From Isoetes taiwanensis (lineage: Eukaryota; Streptophyta; Lycopodiopsida; Isoetales; Isoetaceae), in contig JAJEKV010000028.1 of assembly GCA_021234155.1 (NCBI GenBank), positions 11,918,134 to 11,982,133 on the forward strand: DNA of 64,000 nt, in the 5' to 3' direction. This document shows, in pieces, positions 32,641 through 44,699 of this stretch (positions within the stretch are counted from its first letter, which is position 1; each line of letters starts with the position of its first letter). A program made the translations under genes and the position numbers. The notes below the pieces were generated by a model. The model did no database searches. It saw only the letters and a list, made by a program, of their open reading frames with translations, and was not told the DNA's origin.

Positions 32641-34220
32641 AAACGTCTCCTAAAGAAAACATTTCGCAACCAGGGAGGTGACCCTGGCGTGGTGCCCATG
32701 CTCAGGCATGCAGAGATGGGAGTGTACGCAAGTAAGATGAGAAGCGAAAAACAAGCCATCAGTCCAAGCTACCCTGAAGAAATACACAAGAACTTGCAAG
32801 GAAGAACCTTGGCTGCAAATCGACGTGTTCAACAACATGCTCCACTGTTCAGCAACAGATGCAAGAACTTTAATTCCCATGTCTGCAATGTGCTCTAACA
32901 GCATTTTCATCCCAGAGGCTCCAATATCATTGCATCAAAACTGAGCATCAAATGCCGATGCCTCTGCTGGCAGTGTCAACGGCATCGAATTCCTTGCCCC
33001 CAAATGCAAGGGCCACCAATTTCCCTATTTGCATTCACGGAAGGAGAGGCAAGGGATCCCCACAAGGCACATCTTAGGCCCCAACAGAGGCGAATCTCTG
33101 GCCAAAGACTAGATCCGGTGGGAAGAAAGAGGGCAAACGGATTAGAAGGCATGTTGAATTTAGAAGGCATGCGCACCACGGCCACGCAGCACCCCAAAAC
33201 CAGAACCCGATGCCCCAGGAAAACCATTGTACCAAGAATACCCCTCCTGTTTCATAGACCAGGTTGCCACCATCAGCATTTACGATATTCATATACAAAC
33301 ACACATAAAAACGTGCCAAAATCTTATGTAAGAAAAATATACGCTTTTTCATTTCAGCCACATTGAAGAAAACATTTATAATGTACTTTAGGTACATGTG
33401 TTTTATATGTGTTTTATGTAGTCAAAAGAAAACTCTAAAAGAGGACCCATGTTGGAAACGTTGAATATAGTATTGTACAACCTCTAAAGCCTCTTTCCAA
33501 AGAAGCTCTCATCAAGTGGGCACTAGCAACTAATAAATGTGGAAGCCGATTCTGACTTATTCTTCGGAGAAATTGGCTGTGCATACCCCACAACAATTGC
33601 ATCATCTTTTAAATTGATTTGGCTATTCTAATGGCTGGTCTCAAGCTCATTTAATTGAATTGATAGATAGCTTGGATCTTGCCGTCAAAAACCTCAAATA
33701 CGTTTCAAATAACATTTTGTCAACCTTGAAAAAAGCACAGAACGTTCCAAAGGACATTTTGTCAACTTTGAATTGCAACTTCGAACTGCGGCCACGTGAA
33801 TCTCGCAAAAGACATTGTTTTTTTGTTTATTAAAAATAGAACTAGATTCCCACTATCAGCCAAAACCAGCAAAAAAATCCCATTTTTTATCACTTTAATC
33901 CAGTAACAACCCCTCAACAAGATTCCTCTGAGAACTAGACAACCAGATGCCATGTCAAATGCAACCATGTTATGCCCAAAATACTGCAATTGCCGTTCCC
34001 ATTTTTACGGATTGTCCAAAAGTACATACATTGGCAGAACGAGTCCTCTTCACTCTGACTCAGAGTACACAAATTAGCAAGGGGCTTTTAACAATTTAAT
34101 TCGTGCAATACCGAGTTGAACATATATTCCTGAGGTAGACCGACAACAATTTACCTTTGCCATGAATTATACAATCGGAATATTGCTTATCAGCTGCACA
34201 AATACAATACAGCAAGGGAA
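32641..34220. other. Spacer between chromovirus and cap-binding gene
   Basis: No gene recognised. Open frames at 32689-33397 on both strands are mutually exclusive and carry no known motif. The 250 bases before 34221 would contain the 3' untranslated region of the minus-strand gene. Confidence 0.4.
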
Positions 34221-37200
34221 CTATTCCTTGCGATGCAGCCCCGAATATACAGCTTTTAGTATACATGGGTCAACATTGCTCGTAAGAATCTCAGCATCAA
34301 GTCTTTGCATAATAAGCCACAGCTGACCAACACATAGAATTGATAAGACAACTCAGATAAAAGAACATGAACAGAATCATATAAAGTGTAACGTTGTGCA
34401 CCTCTGCAGCATATTGCCGAGACAGAGACTGAAGGTGGCCAAGAGTACAACATCGCCACTGAGCCCGCTCTTCCTCTCGTGAACGTCCCTTGTGCCCATT
34501 CCTTGATCGGTCATATCTTCAGCAACAGGAAAAAGTATTACAAAAAGTAGAGACAAACAATATTGTAGTCCAAAATGCTTACTTCAAGTTCCGTCTTTCA
34601 TCAGTTTCTAGATTACTGTCATCTGCTTCATGACTCGGTTTTTCCAAGTCCACCTCCATGAAGTCATCATCTCCAGGCAATGCATCATTGAGATCCTCAG
34701 TAAAGACTGAATTTGACAGATCGCTCGTGATGACAGCCACAAAGTTTTTTATCACACAAATGAAAAGCTCCTAAAATGCAAATGCTCTAGACGGCATGAT
34801 TAGATAATCATACAGAGATATTGATACAGATACATATAAATTGTTAATTTATATGCCAGGATCTTGAGAATTACCTCTTGTTCCCGGAGTGCTCTCTCAA
34901 GGAGAACTTCTTTTGTTTCATAACCATCACGAGCCGTACTCTCTGCATCCTTAGCTCTCTCAAATTGAGATTTTGCTCTTTCCATTTTCAGCGACCGTGG
35001 ATCCTCCGTCTCCATAGCCTGTAGGGAAAGTAGATGGGTCTGTGCCCGTTCTAAAGTAGCATGTGCTTCGCCCAACACAACTTTCGCTTTAGTTATATCC
35101 TTCCTTAAATCAAGCGTACGATTCACAGTTTTGCTTATGGCATTCCTGAGCACCTGTGTAAGATGACTGAACATGACAGCTCCAAAAACTTGGTCTGTAA
35201 ATTGACACTAAAGATATGCACTTACCTCCCAGACTTTGTCAGAAGTATGGAATGTTTGCATGTTCACTGCAGAAAACACCCATTTAACAATGGCAAGGTT
35301 TGAAACTAGTCTGTACCCCATCATACGATCTATTACTATTGCAGTCATCTGCACAGAATTTTGCCAAAAGCTTGCAACCGTTTCAATGACAGTTACTTGA
35401 GATGACTGGTCTGTCGCAATTTTTGAAATGAGCTGTCCATATCTCTCCATCACAGTTACCATATGTGTAAAGCTTTTTGAACCAACATGTAGCAGAGTCT
35501 GAACCAATATGTCAATGGCAGTTTTCTGATCATGGGATGACAACACCTGAGCCTGAAGCCACAACTGCATGTCACGAATGGATTTTTTTGCCTTAACCAT
35601 TGATATTAGATCACCAGAGAGCAGATATGCAGACTCCAACCCTTCAACTTTGTTCCCAAATTTGAAATTTGGAACATTTTTTGGTGGTAAGAGCTCAATA
35701 AGCTTTGGAGTTGACTGGAGACTCTGCATAAGACGATCACAAACGTAAATATGGTGAAACCGCCATCTATTTGCTAAGAACTAGATGCTTGGGCAATACG
35801 TCTCCTATCTGGCTCAAGTTAGTAAATAGTACCTGCTTGATTTTATCCCAATATGAGAGGCGAACCTCTCTTTCCAAAACCTCCTGAGCAAAAACACGTT
35901 GTGGAGACCATTTTGGCTGATCAAGGACATGAGCCCACTCTTCCCAGGGCCAGACAAACTGGAAATTTGACCTGAAATGGGCAGTTTCAAAATACATAAA
36001 TCTTATAATACATCCTAACTAAACTATACAAAGGTATCTATGGAACTGCAAAAATTGAAAAAGAATATGCTGTTTGTTCCAAAAAATAAAAGAAAGATCA
36101 TGACTCAAAGACATACAAATGATGTGAGATCCACTGGATCAGGCGGTCCTGACACTCTACATCCATTTCACCCACTCTGTTGAATAAGTTCCGTACAGCT
36201 CCCGCAACAACAGCCGGGAAAGCACCAGGAAGAGCCTGTATATATGACGGAAATCAGTGAAGCTGCAACATAAGCAAGCAGGATACAAAAATAAGGGATT
36301 GTATACCTTGCACAAATCTATCATCACAATAGTATAGTATATAAGTTTAAATGGTGGTTTAGGAAGCAATAGAAGCTGCACAGTCAAAATCACATTTAGT
36401 ATTGCACTTAAACTCTACACTACAAGATGAAAACGAAATATATATGAGACCAGACCTGCGAGAAGATAACCTCGGCCATGAGATACTCATAACGAAATGG
36501 AACAGGCAATCCAACCATGTACGCTGCACATTCTTTACGGCTGCCAGCAATAATAAACAATGCATTAGAAAGAATAGATGCGTCCAAAGCTTGATTTAAA
36601 AAGTGATATTATTAATATAAATAGATACAAAGTTGTCATTGCCATGGGTAACCATCTCTCAACTGGAAGCACAGAAAGAAAGTGCACTGATGTACCCAAA
36701 ACGACTGCATGTCAATGAACAATGCCTATTTCCAGAGAGGACCTACTTCAAACAAACTTGAAATTTAAAATAGCAGTTAAATTTATATCCATCATGCTAA
36801 CAAACTAATGGAAGAGCAGCTGATCCAAGCACAAATAGGCAACAATTGTGGTGCTTTAGAAAAAATCAAACTAGCAAAGAGAAGGAAGGATAACAATGCA
36901 ATCTTACCAACCATTGAGATAAAACAAGACATCCAACAGATATTCTTCCACCACAAATGCATCCATAGGAGTCATTTTCTGCAAATAGAATGAACTAACT
37001 GATCAAAACTGCGAGTACAGATTAGGACACTCGGCACAAAATATCCAGCATTCGGCAATACAGGGGGAAAAAAAGCCAGAGACTAATATAGCTGATCTAA
37101 TATATTGAAATAATCATCTAGCAACATAGCAACTACTGGCCCAAATTGCCGTTTTATTAACAGCCTAGCATTGTGGGAACATACAAATAGTGTCCCAAGC

Positions 37201-40200
37201 TGGCTTCTCGTAAGATGTGCTGATATGCTAGTGTATCAATTAAAAAGGATTTCTAGATGTTTTCCCCAGACAATCATTTCCATAAAACCTAATACCTATT
37301 AGATAAGCTGTGTACCAGGAACAAAGTGCTTACCCATTTGAAAAGAATTTTGCAAAATCATAGCGTTGTATCAAGGTTGATCAAGGGTGTCTGTCTTCAA
37401 TGCACGAGGATATGGTTAACCATGGTTGCTCTGAGACTTGATAGCTTGATGTATAATGGCCTTACTATTGCGCATTGACAGAAGTTTGCGAGATGATGGT
37501 GAGTGCAAAAGGAGAGCAATTTTATGCCCTTTTAGATACTAATGGTGGCTATACACAACGATCCTCCAATCTTTCACTCAGTAACGGACTGGAAGTGGAT
37601 CTCAAATCATAAGAAACAACACGTACCAAGAAAGTCAACATGTTTCTCTTTCTAAATTTTGGCCGCAAAGACGTGCATTTAGCAGCTGGTATATTTATAT
37701 GCTTCCATTAACCTATCCACATAGTTATGATTCTAATTTAGCCATGTTAAACCTGGATGATACTGTTTTGCACTTACATGAGGTTTTGGCTTGGTGCAAT
37801 TAAATAACATCAAAGAAATCTTTTGGCAAGGGGTGACTTAATAACTTTAAAAATATCTTACTTCATCAAATTTGGATGATGGAAAAATTCGCAATCTCCC
37901 AATTCGATGAGGATATTTTGCTTCAGCCTCTTGCCATTGTTTGCCGAATAGTATATGGTCACCAAATGCAGGGCAAGGCTTTGGAGGAGGTGGGCACACA
38001 AGAGGCCCAAAATCGTGATTCTGACCTGTTGCTAGGCGAGCTTCAATTACAAGATACGGCCTTGGAACTGCAAAAAAGGAAAGCAAAAATAAAAGGAAGC
38101 AAATAAAGAAAAGGCCATATGATATAAGATATCTCTTGCAGCAAAAGCTTACCACTTTCAAGTTTCCAACCGGAATCTGCAAGTTCTTTTGTTTTCGACC
38201 ACAAGCCGTCTAAGTAATCCTAAATGTAAGTTTTAAATAACACTTAAAACCGCATCAAACACAAAAGCCCGAAATCTGATGCTAAGTTTGGACAAATTCA
38301 TTGTATATGGTATCTTCAAAGTCCACTACTAAATCCTATAACACTTAACAAGATCAAATTTTGACAGTCCAATGCTAAATTTAGACAATTGTATTTGCAA
38401 TATAGGTATCATCGTTTTTGGTGTTCCCAAAGTGCACTATATAGGACCATACTCTAATCTGAATCCGACTCCATTTCAGCACAAACACATGGTATTTGAA
38501 AAATTAAAATCCTACCTGATCTGCGCCATCTCCTTCAACATTTACAATGAACGGATGTAGGGATGTTTTTATTGAACGGTCCCTCAGGCTCATATATGCC
38601 TCAACAGCAGCTAGCACTCTTTCCAATTCTTCATGTGCATGCTATAAAACCAAGAGACAAAATAATGATATGCAAAAGAATCTCGTTTAGAAGTGAAACA
38701 ATGAACATTCTCCAAAAGACATGCCCCTTTTATGCTCAAATATATCAGTAACTAGTTCAAAATGTGGAACGCAATGTTTTTAACACACCACAAGCATTGG
38801 AAAACATGCACGCCAACACAATATTACAAGCGAAAGACAGAACAAAGATGTACTCTTCCCTCAAAATATTGAAAGACATTGATGAATAGCCCAGAATGCA
38901 GATTTTGACGAATGCTTCTACTCGGCTAAAAATGCGACATATATTCCTTATGCAATGAACAGATTAAGAATACGTTTTTATTATATTTCTATGAAAGTGA
39001 AAATGCATTTTTTGGCATGCATACGAGGAAAAATCTTTTTCCATGTGAGAACAAGCAATTCTTGCCATCTCAGCTGTGGTGTGATCTTTGTTATTGGCAA
39101 TCACCTCAAAAAGTTCAAGGCCGCACCATGGGAGTGACGCCAGAATACATAGAATGTAAAAATCTGCACGTGGTTGCCATGCTGGATTTCCTCCATCATC
39201 ATCAACAGTTGTTGCAGCAGATGATAGGAGGGTCTCAAAGACTTCAACAACTGTGCTAGGAGTGACAACATTACTGCCTATCTGTAGACAAAAGACCAAA
39301 GCCTCCATCAGAATGTGTTTTTCAGTTGCGTAATATGTACTTAGACCATATTAACAATCAATCTTACCCAAAACTTACCAACACAGACAGAAAACGAATC
39401 AATATGCGTATTTTGTTGCAGTTATCTGTATCCAATGCATCCTGTTAAGAAGAGGACAAACAATGATTTCTTGGCAAAACCTTACACATTAATGTATGAG
39501 AACAGACTTTAGAAAGCAGAGACCTGTAGCCTCTATGCGTGAACCATGACGGTAAAATAATCCAAAAAACATTCACATCTAACAGATATCAGCTGGATAT
39601 TTTATCCTCAATTCCATCCAGATATAATTCTATGTCCTAATGCTCTTGACTTTCTAGCTGCTGGGCTCAGGTTGCTTCACCGCAGAAGAGCACTCCGAAA
39701 TGTGTTCAAGGACAAACTGACATGCGAAATACTATATAGCTTTTAAACTATCTAGATCATTCAAAAATCAAGTCTCTCGTAATGTTGAGTTCAGAAAATT
39801 TAATTGTGACTGTGTTCAGAAGTATGCCTGCTTATGAAGTCTATTAATCACCTAATGGATGAAGGTATACCTGCAATTCATCATGGATTTGCTTTATGGC
39901 CTTTTCTACGAACGCTGAATCTTCCACATTAAGGAGTCCAATCTGCAGCATATGTAAGGGAGGATAAGGGTTATGGAAGGTTCTGTCCTTGAAATCAGTA
40001 GATTGAAACTTTGCAGTCTCTAAAAATCAAATTCAAACCCAATTACTAACCAATGCCCCATAAAGCGGTCCTTTATGTGGAAGCTCCATGATGCACTGCA
40101 GCAAGACCTGAAAAATTGCGGAGCACAGAGTGTAAGAAGTTCACATCAGCCAGCTTGAATGATTTCAAGTTACTGCCATCACATGTTCCCCAAGCATACT

Positions 40201-40668
40201 TAATATTTAATTCGCGTGCTTGAACCTTCTTCTGATCTGAAGTTTTACAAGTCAAAATTACCAGATGTGCAAACAGGTTCTTTAACTACGTAATAGGTTA
40301 TGCGAACATTGCTTTTTTATGTGTTGATAAGAAGCTAGACATCCAATTTCCTCCGCCCTCTTCCACTTCACGCACATAAAGGTGTAATGTTTCATTAAAA
40401 GGCATACTCTATACAATTAATAAAGCTACAATGTTGAAAGAACATACGTCCAAAATGTCATGCTCTGAATCCCGCAGGTCCCGAACGATGGCATTGTAGC
40501 AAGTATCCTGAAGAAGAGCAATCTACATTGTAAAGGAGCAAGAAGAACTGGGAGGTAGATAAATCTGGCAAGAAAGCTTACGAGGTGTTCTTCGGGATCA
40601 GTCTGGCCTCCGTATTCCGGGCATCGCTCTCCAATCCTGATAATACAAGAGCGCCAGCTGGTCGACAT
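34221..40668 (-). CDS. ABH1: Nuclear cap-binding protein subunit 1 (CBP80/ABH1), 19 exons
   Basis: Large subunit of the nuclear cap-binding complex, which with CBP20 binds the m7G cap and acts in splicing, export and microRNA processing. Exons: 40668-40582, 40507-40448, 40107-40051, 39942-39871, 39441-39379, 39281-39105, 38641-38516, 38219-38153, 38067-37862, 36978-36908, 36540-36456, 36375-36307, 36235-36117, 35971-35833, 35723-35226, 35153-34875, 34770-34583, 34516-34402, 34322-34221. All introns are GT-AG, all phases agree, and the product is 859 aa, close to the plant family length (about 850). Family landmarks: FETLLSSAATTVDDDGGNP and SLPWCGLEL (MIF4G region), FVVEEYLLDVLFYLNG, VGSKSFTHMVTVMERYGQ and DRMMGYRLVSN (about 600), then a charged coiled coil (about 660-720). 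The start is the ATG at 40668, matching the usual short MS...W N-terminus. No damage seen; it appears functional. Confidence 0.95.
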
Positions 40669-41034
40669 CTCCAACTGCTACTACGCAACAAGGAAAATTT
40701 GAAGGGAGGGGTTAGGCATTTAGGGTTTATGGTCAAAATGTGGGGAATGGGTTTTAATTTTATACGGGGTAATGCTGAACCTTGAAAGTTGGCTTCATTG
40801 CATTTTCTTGAATTAGGCCCATGGACCACTTTGATTAAGCTGAAGGGAATCCAGGCCCGTGTGGAAGACCCTATACTAGCGTAAAAGGACTTACAGTATC
40901 TGAGGAACGCCCCTTCCTCGCCGGAAGGTCGGCCGACGCTGGTGCTAGTCACGGGAGGCCTACCCTCGACTCACGGAATCGGCGGCGAGGGCTGCCCCCG
41001 CAACGTGGAAAGGTGGTGGCCGTAGATTCGGCGC

Positions 41035-41152
41035 CACGTGTCGCACATCCAGCGGCTGTAGTAAAGAATGTCAAGTGAAAATGAGAATGTCGTGCAGAAT
41101 CGCGGGCGAAAATAGAGGGCGACATTCTTGAAAAGAATTGCTGCCACGTGGC
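41035..41152. promoter_or_regulatory. Two G-box (CACGTG) elements upstream of the cap-binding gene
   Basis: CACGTG cores occur at 41035-41040 and 41145-41150, the second inside the 10-bp palindrome GCCACGTGGC (41143-41152). They lie about 370-480 bp upstream of the minus-strand start codon in locally GC-rich sequence (40880-41160) that looks like a promoter and 5' leader. G-boxes bind bZIP and bHLH factors, including ABA-response factors. Function here is inferred from position only. Confidence 0.4.
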
Positions 41153-41159
41153 AAGGCGT

Positions 41160-42752
41160 GATTGGTTGTTCGAGCAGAATCTACGGCACCCTGCTTTTAC
41201 GTTGAAATTACTACCAAATTAGGGTGCTTAAACCTAACGGTCGTGGCGAGTTCTACCTCAACCTCATACTTGCGTCGTTCCCATGAAAAGAGACCTTTCT
41301 CGGCACAAACAGAAACAAAAATGGCACAAGATGGCAAATCAGGTCTAAGACCTAAGAGCTGAGAAATGAATAGTGAATACTTGGGACTCGGGTCTTAAAC
41401 TTGAATCAAGCGCTAAAGCTTTGCACCTGACCTCAAGTAGGTTTTCTTCCCATGGGAAAGCACCTCTACATCTTTTCTAAATCATGTACAAATTAATACT
41501 ACTGCAGCGTGCCTGTAAATTTCAACGAAAGTCCATCTTATAAAATGCCCTTGTGGGTTTTTATGTCATGTAAGGGACTCATTGAAAGGCTCATCAATGG
41601 CCTCATCGCCTCCACGTCTCGCTTACCACCTCGTCTTGCACCTCGCCCTCCCCGAGCGTAAAAGCCACCAAGGGCATTTTATATAATACATAGTGTAAAA
41701 CGTGTTCTAGCATCTATCCCTTGATAATGCAAAATGGGAATGTCCTTATATAATGGGTAAAGCAACCTTGAGTAGTTTTAGTTCCTCGCATTCCCCAGCC
41801 CGACTTTCAATATATAAAAAATTTGGGAAAATTATGGCTGAAGTTAACAATGTGTTGTCTATGTTGTTGCCCATGCTTGGCTTTCCTTATCTATAGCACA
41901 AAGACTGGTCAAGCTATAAGGTTGAACAGGGGATATTTGGGGAATGGTTGTTATTGGAATCTCTTTAACTTGTCTTAATTTGATAATTGCTATAGCTTAA
42001 GGATATTAGTTTTGGTGTATGAGCTATAAAATTGATTTTCTAGTTGAATGCATGAGAACATTATTTAAGATCAATATGTATTGCGGTTTCTGGACAGTTT
42101 ATGAATTAGGAGTATAAACTACATCTGCTTAATAGACCAGAGCTGCCAAGATGTTTTCTAATGTTGAGGCATTTGCTACTTATCAATCTAGGGAGACTTT
42201 AGTCTCTACGTTCCCAATTGCTCTTACTCTGTCACATATCTCTCTTCAGTTTGCTTCTCTACCAGCTCGTAATTCTTCCCATGTTCAAGTGTATCATGTT
42301 CTTCTTCATCTACCTTTGTACTAGTTAATTCACCAATATTACTAGCTATTGTGCTACTTTTCACGTTCTTTCTACATCACCACTTCTTTCTAATTCACCC
42401 CCCTTCTTTGAATCTACCTTCAAGCCCTTTCACTAAGGAGCAACCTTCTCATCTTCAAGACATTATTTGTAAACAAGAACTATTGGAAGAAGATTCGTCT
42501 TCTTAGTGCATGAAGAAAGCTACATGTTGCAAGAATAATTCAACTCCTCAAGGTGCCACAATTCACTTTATTGATCTAGTATCTACTCTTATTGTTATCG
42601 TGGATGTCTCTCCACTTGATCCAGTGACATTGAAACAACAAAGGGCAACTCTAAATGGTGTTAATGACTATATGGACATGGAACATTGGTCTGGATAGCT
42701 TTACCTCCTATGAAGGTACAAAATGGAATATAGAATTGTTTTCAATTGATTT
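41160..42752. other. Spacer, no gene seen
   Basis: AT-rich with a CT-rich stretch at 42200-42470. No open frame with recognisable content. Confidence 0.45.
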
Positions 42753-42910
42753 TTATATGTCCATGGAGACCAAATGGTCTATATGGGAGGCCCAGTATAA
42801 TGGATACAGTAAGTTCATTACTAACTAGAATTAAAAACCCAACCCTCAAGTGTTTCCAAGGAAACAAGGTGCTGCGCACGGAGGGTTGCCCTCCATGGCC
42901 GGAGGGTGAA
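42753..42910 (-). mobile_element. LINE 3'-end fragment
   Basis: The minus strand reads ...ATAGACCATTTGGTCTCCATGGACATATAAAAATC, sharing the terminal block of the LINE pieces at 11541 and 12121. The 31-bp block at 42862-42892 is repeated exactly at 59493-59523. Confidence 0.45.
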
Positions 42911-44000
42911 GTGGCTTAAATCATAGTTCAAAGTCTTGTTTTAACAATCAATTCAAATTGCTACTTCAAGACAATAGAATACTTGATAACATACAAAACA
43001 ATATATGAAGAATCCAAATAGAGAAATAAGAAGCAAGGGAGAGGGTGCAAAAGAACTTAGGAACTGTGAATTGTTTTGCATGTCAATTTTGTTCAGGGTA
43101 TGAAGGAAGAACTCGGTATTTTAAATTGAAAAAGATGCTAAGAATTTAATAGCATGGTACCTTACTTGAAAGAATACGCAAAATTCAGAATTATGAAGTC
43201 TTTCATATTGTTACTCTAAACTCTACTACTCAGGGCATATTAACACCATGCTTACATTATATAACTCTGTGATTTGCCTTCATTCTTCATTTCCAAGGAA
43301 AGTAGAATGCCAAAGCCTGAAGTGATGTTCAAAGTTAGCACCATAGTTGCACATGTACAACCCGCCACATAAATGCAGTAGATTAGAGAAGTCACGAAAA
43401 ATTCTAAGGTGCGAGGGCACAAGAGTTTTTCTAGTATGACCATATGTGGCTTATAAGGAAATAACTCAGGCTAAACATGGCACCAGGGTTTTCCTAATAA
43501 ATCCATCTGTGGTTGAGGAAGTGTAACAACTGCATCTATGCTGGCATCCTTATTGTAATCAGGGAGCATAACTAGAATGCTCTCATAGATATCTGGTAAG
43601 TTGCTTGCATACAAAGTACATCATAAACAGAAAATTTTTGTAACCCCAACAAATCTGGAGTAAGGGAAAGTGGCACGCTATAATTATCCTCCATTTGGTT
43701 CTAAAGCTCCATGGCATCTATATTGCAGCTCAACACTTTTGATGGCATTGCTAACAAGCTCTGCATCATCTAAAAGGGGTGATTCTATAAGTTTACTGGC
43801 TGCTATGGCAGTAGAAGGAGAAAACGTTGCATTCTCAAAATATCCTTGGGGCAGTACTGGCTCAAGTCTATGTCTTCATCTGACGTGCATCCCAGTTTTA
43901 CCATTCAGTTTAGTTGCACTGGTTATGCATTTACAGAGATGTGCTGCAAGGCTTCCCAATGTAGTATAGTTACATAAGATCCAATTGCAAAATGAAGCTC
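42911..44000. other. Spacer, no gene seen
   Basis: No supportable gene or element boundary. Short open frames lack known motifs. Confidence 0.4.
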
Positions 44001-44416
44001 TTCGGACTTATCGTCAGTATTTTGTCTTTGCTCCAGTTTTTGGCATCTACAATATAAGAATAAGTCAATTACATGTTACAAAAGGTTGTAAGCAATACTT
44101 AAGATTAAAACTCACCTCAAAACTATTTGATCAAAACTCGCCTCAAGCGGCTCTCAACCGACGATGATGCTACTCTAAACCAAGCCGATTCCTTCTAAAC
44201 GCTTTTGTTGCAACTACGATAATCTCCAGGCTTGTTTTCGAGATTGGGCATCGGAATGGATGTGACAACCGGTGAGCAACAGTGGCCACCGCCACTTTAC
44301 ACCCGATAGCAATTTTGGAGCAGTCATTAATATATTCCTAGTATATACTAGCATATATCTGGAATATGCCATAAACCCACATGGACCAAGGCTTGCCCCC
44401 CTAGAGCAACCCAAAA
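44001..44416. repeat. Dispersed repeat, copy 1 (about 420 bp)
   Basis: Homologous, in the same orientation, to 57420-57856. Starts ttcggacttatcgtcag and ends cttgcccccctagagcaaccc. The ends are neither TG...CA nor an inverted repeat. The second copy has about 25 extra bases (ttagccggtttcgaaagtag...). No coding capacity was found. Confidence 0.85.
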
Positions 44417-44529
44417 ATTTCTAGCTTCCATAAATATATTGTATACAAGAATTTAGCGCGCTGGCGAAGCCAGCGCTTATTGGCCTGGCGAAATATTCTC
44501 TCTTTTTTTTTTTTGAGGTTGTAGTGTTA

Positions 44530-44683
44530 AGTGTTTATTGCAGCTCTGGGAATTGAACCCAGATGTGGCCATTGTTGTGTTGGCCATAGTGTAGGAAGAG
44601 CATCAATGTTATAAGTCATGGGTGCTCCGCTTACACCATGAGCGTGGAATGGAATGTTTTTTTTTTTTTTTTTTTTTTTTTTT
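44530..44683 (-). other. B-box-like sequence and T27 tract
   Basis: On the minus strand CTGGGTTCAATTCCCAGAG (44560-44541) matches a Pol III B-box / tRNA T-arm with perfect stem pairing. No convincing A-box or full cloverleaf is visible. A run of 27 T lies at 44657-44683. Together they could be the ends of a tRNA-derived short interspersed element. Confidence 0.3.
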
Positions 44684-44699
44684 GAAGAGTAGATGCATA

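Noticed and set aside
34256-34459. 67-aa minus-strand ORF
   Set aside because: It runs out of frame through the last intron of the cap-binding gene. The true last exon is 34322-34221.
36157-36393. Minus-strand ORF as a separate small gene
   Set aside because: It merges two exons of the cap-binding protein gene with the intervening intron in another frame; splice-site analysis explains both parts.
44541-44600. tRNA gene on the minus strand
   Set aside because: A good T-arm hairpin is visible but the rest of the cloverleaf is not.
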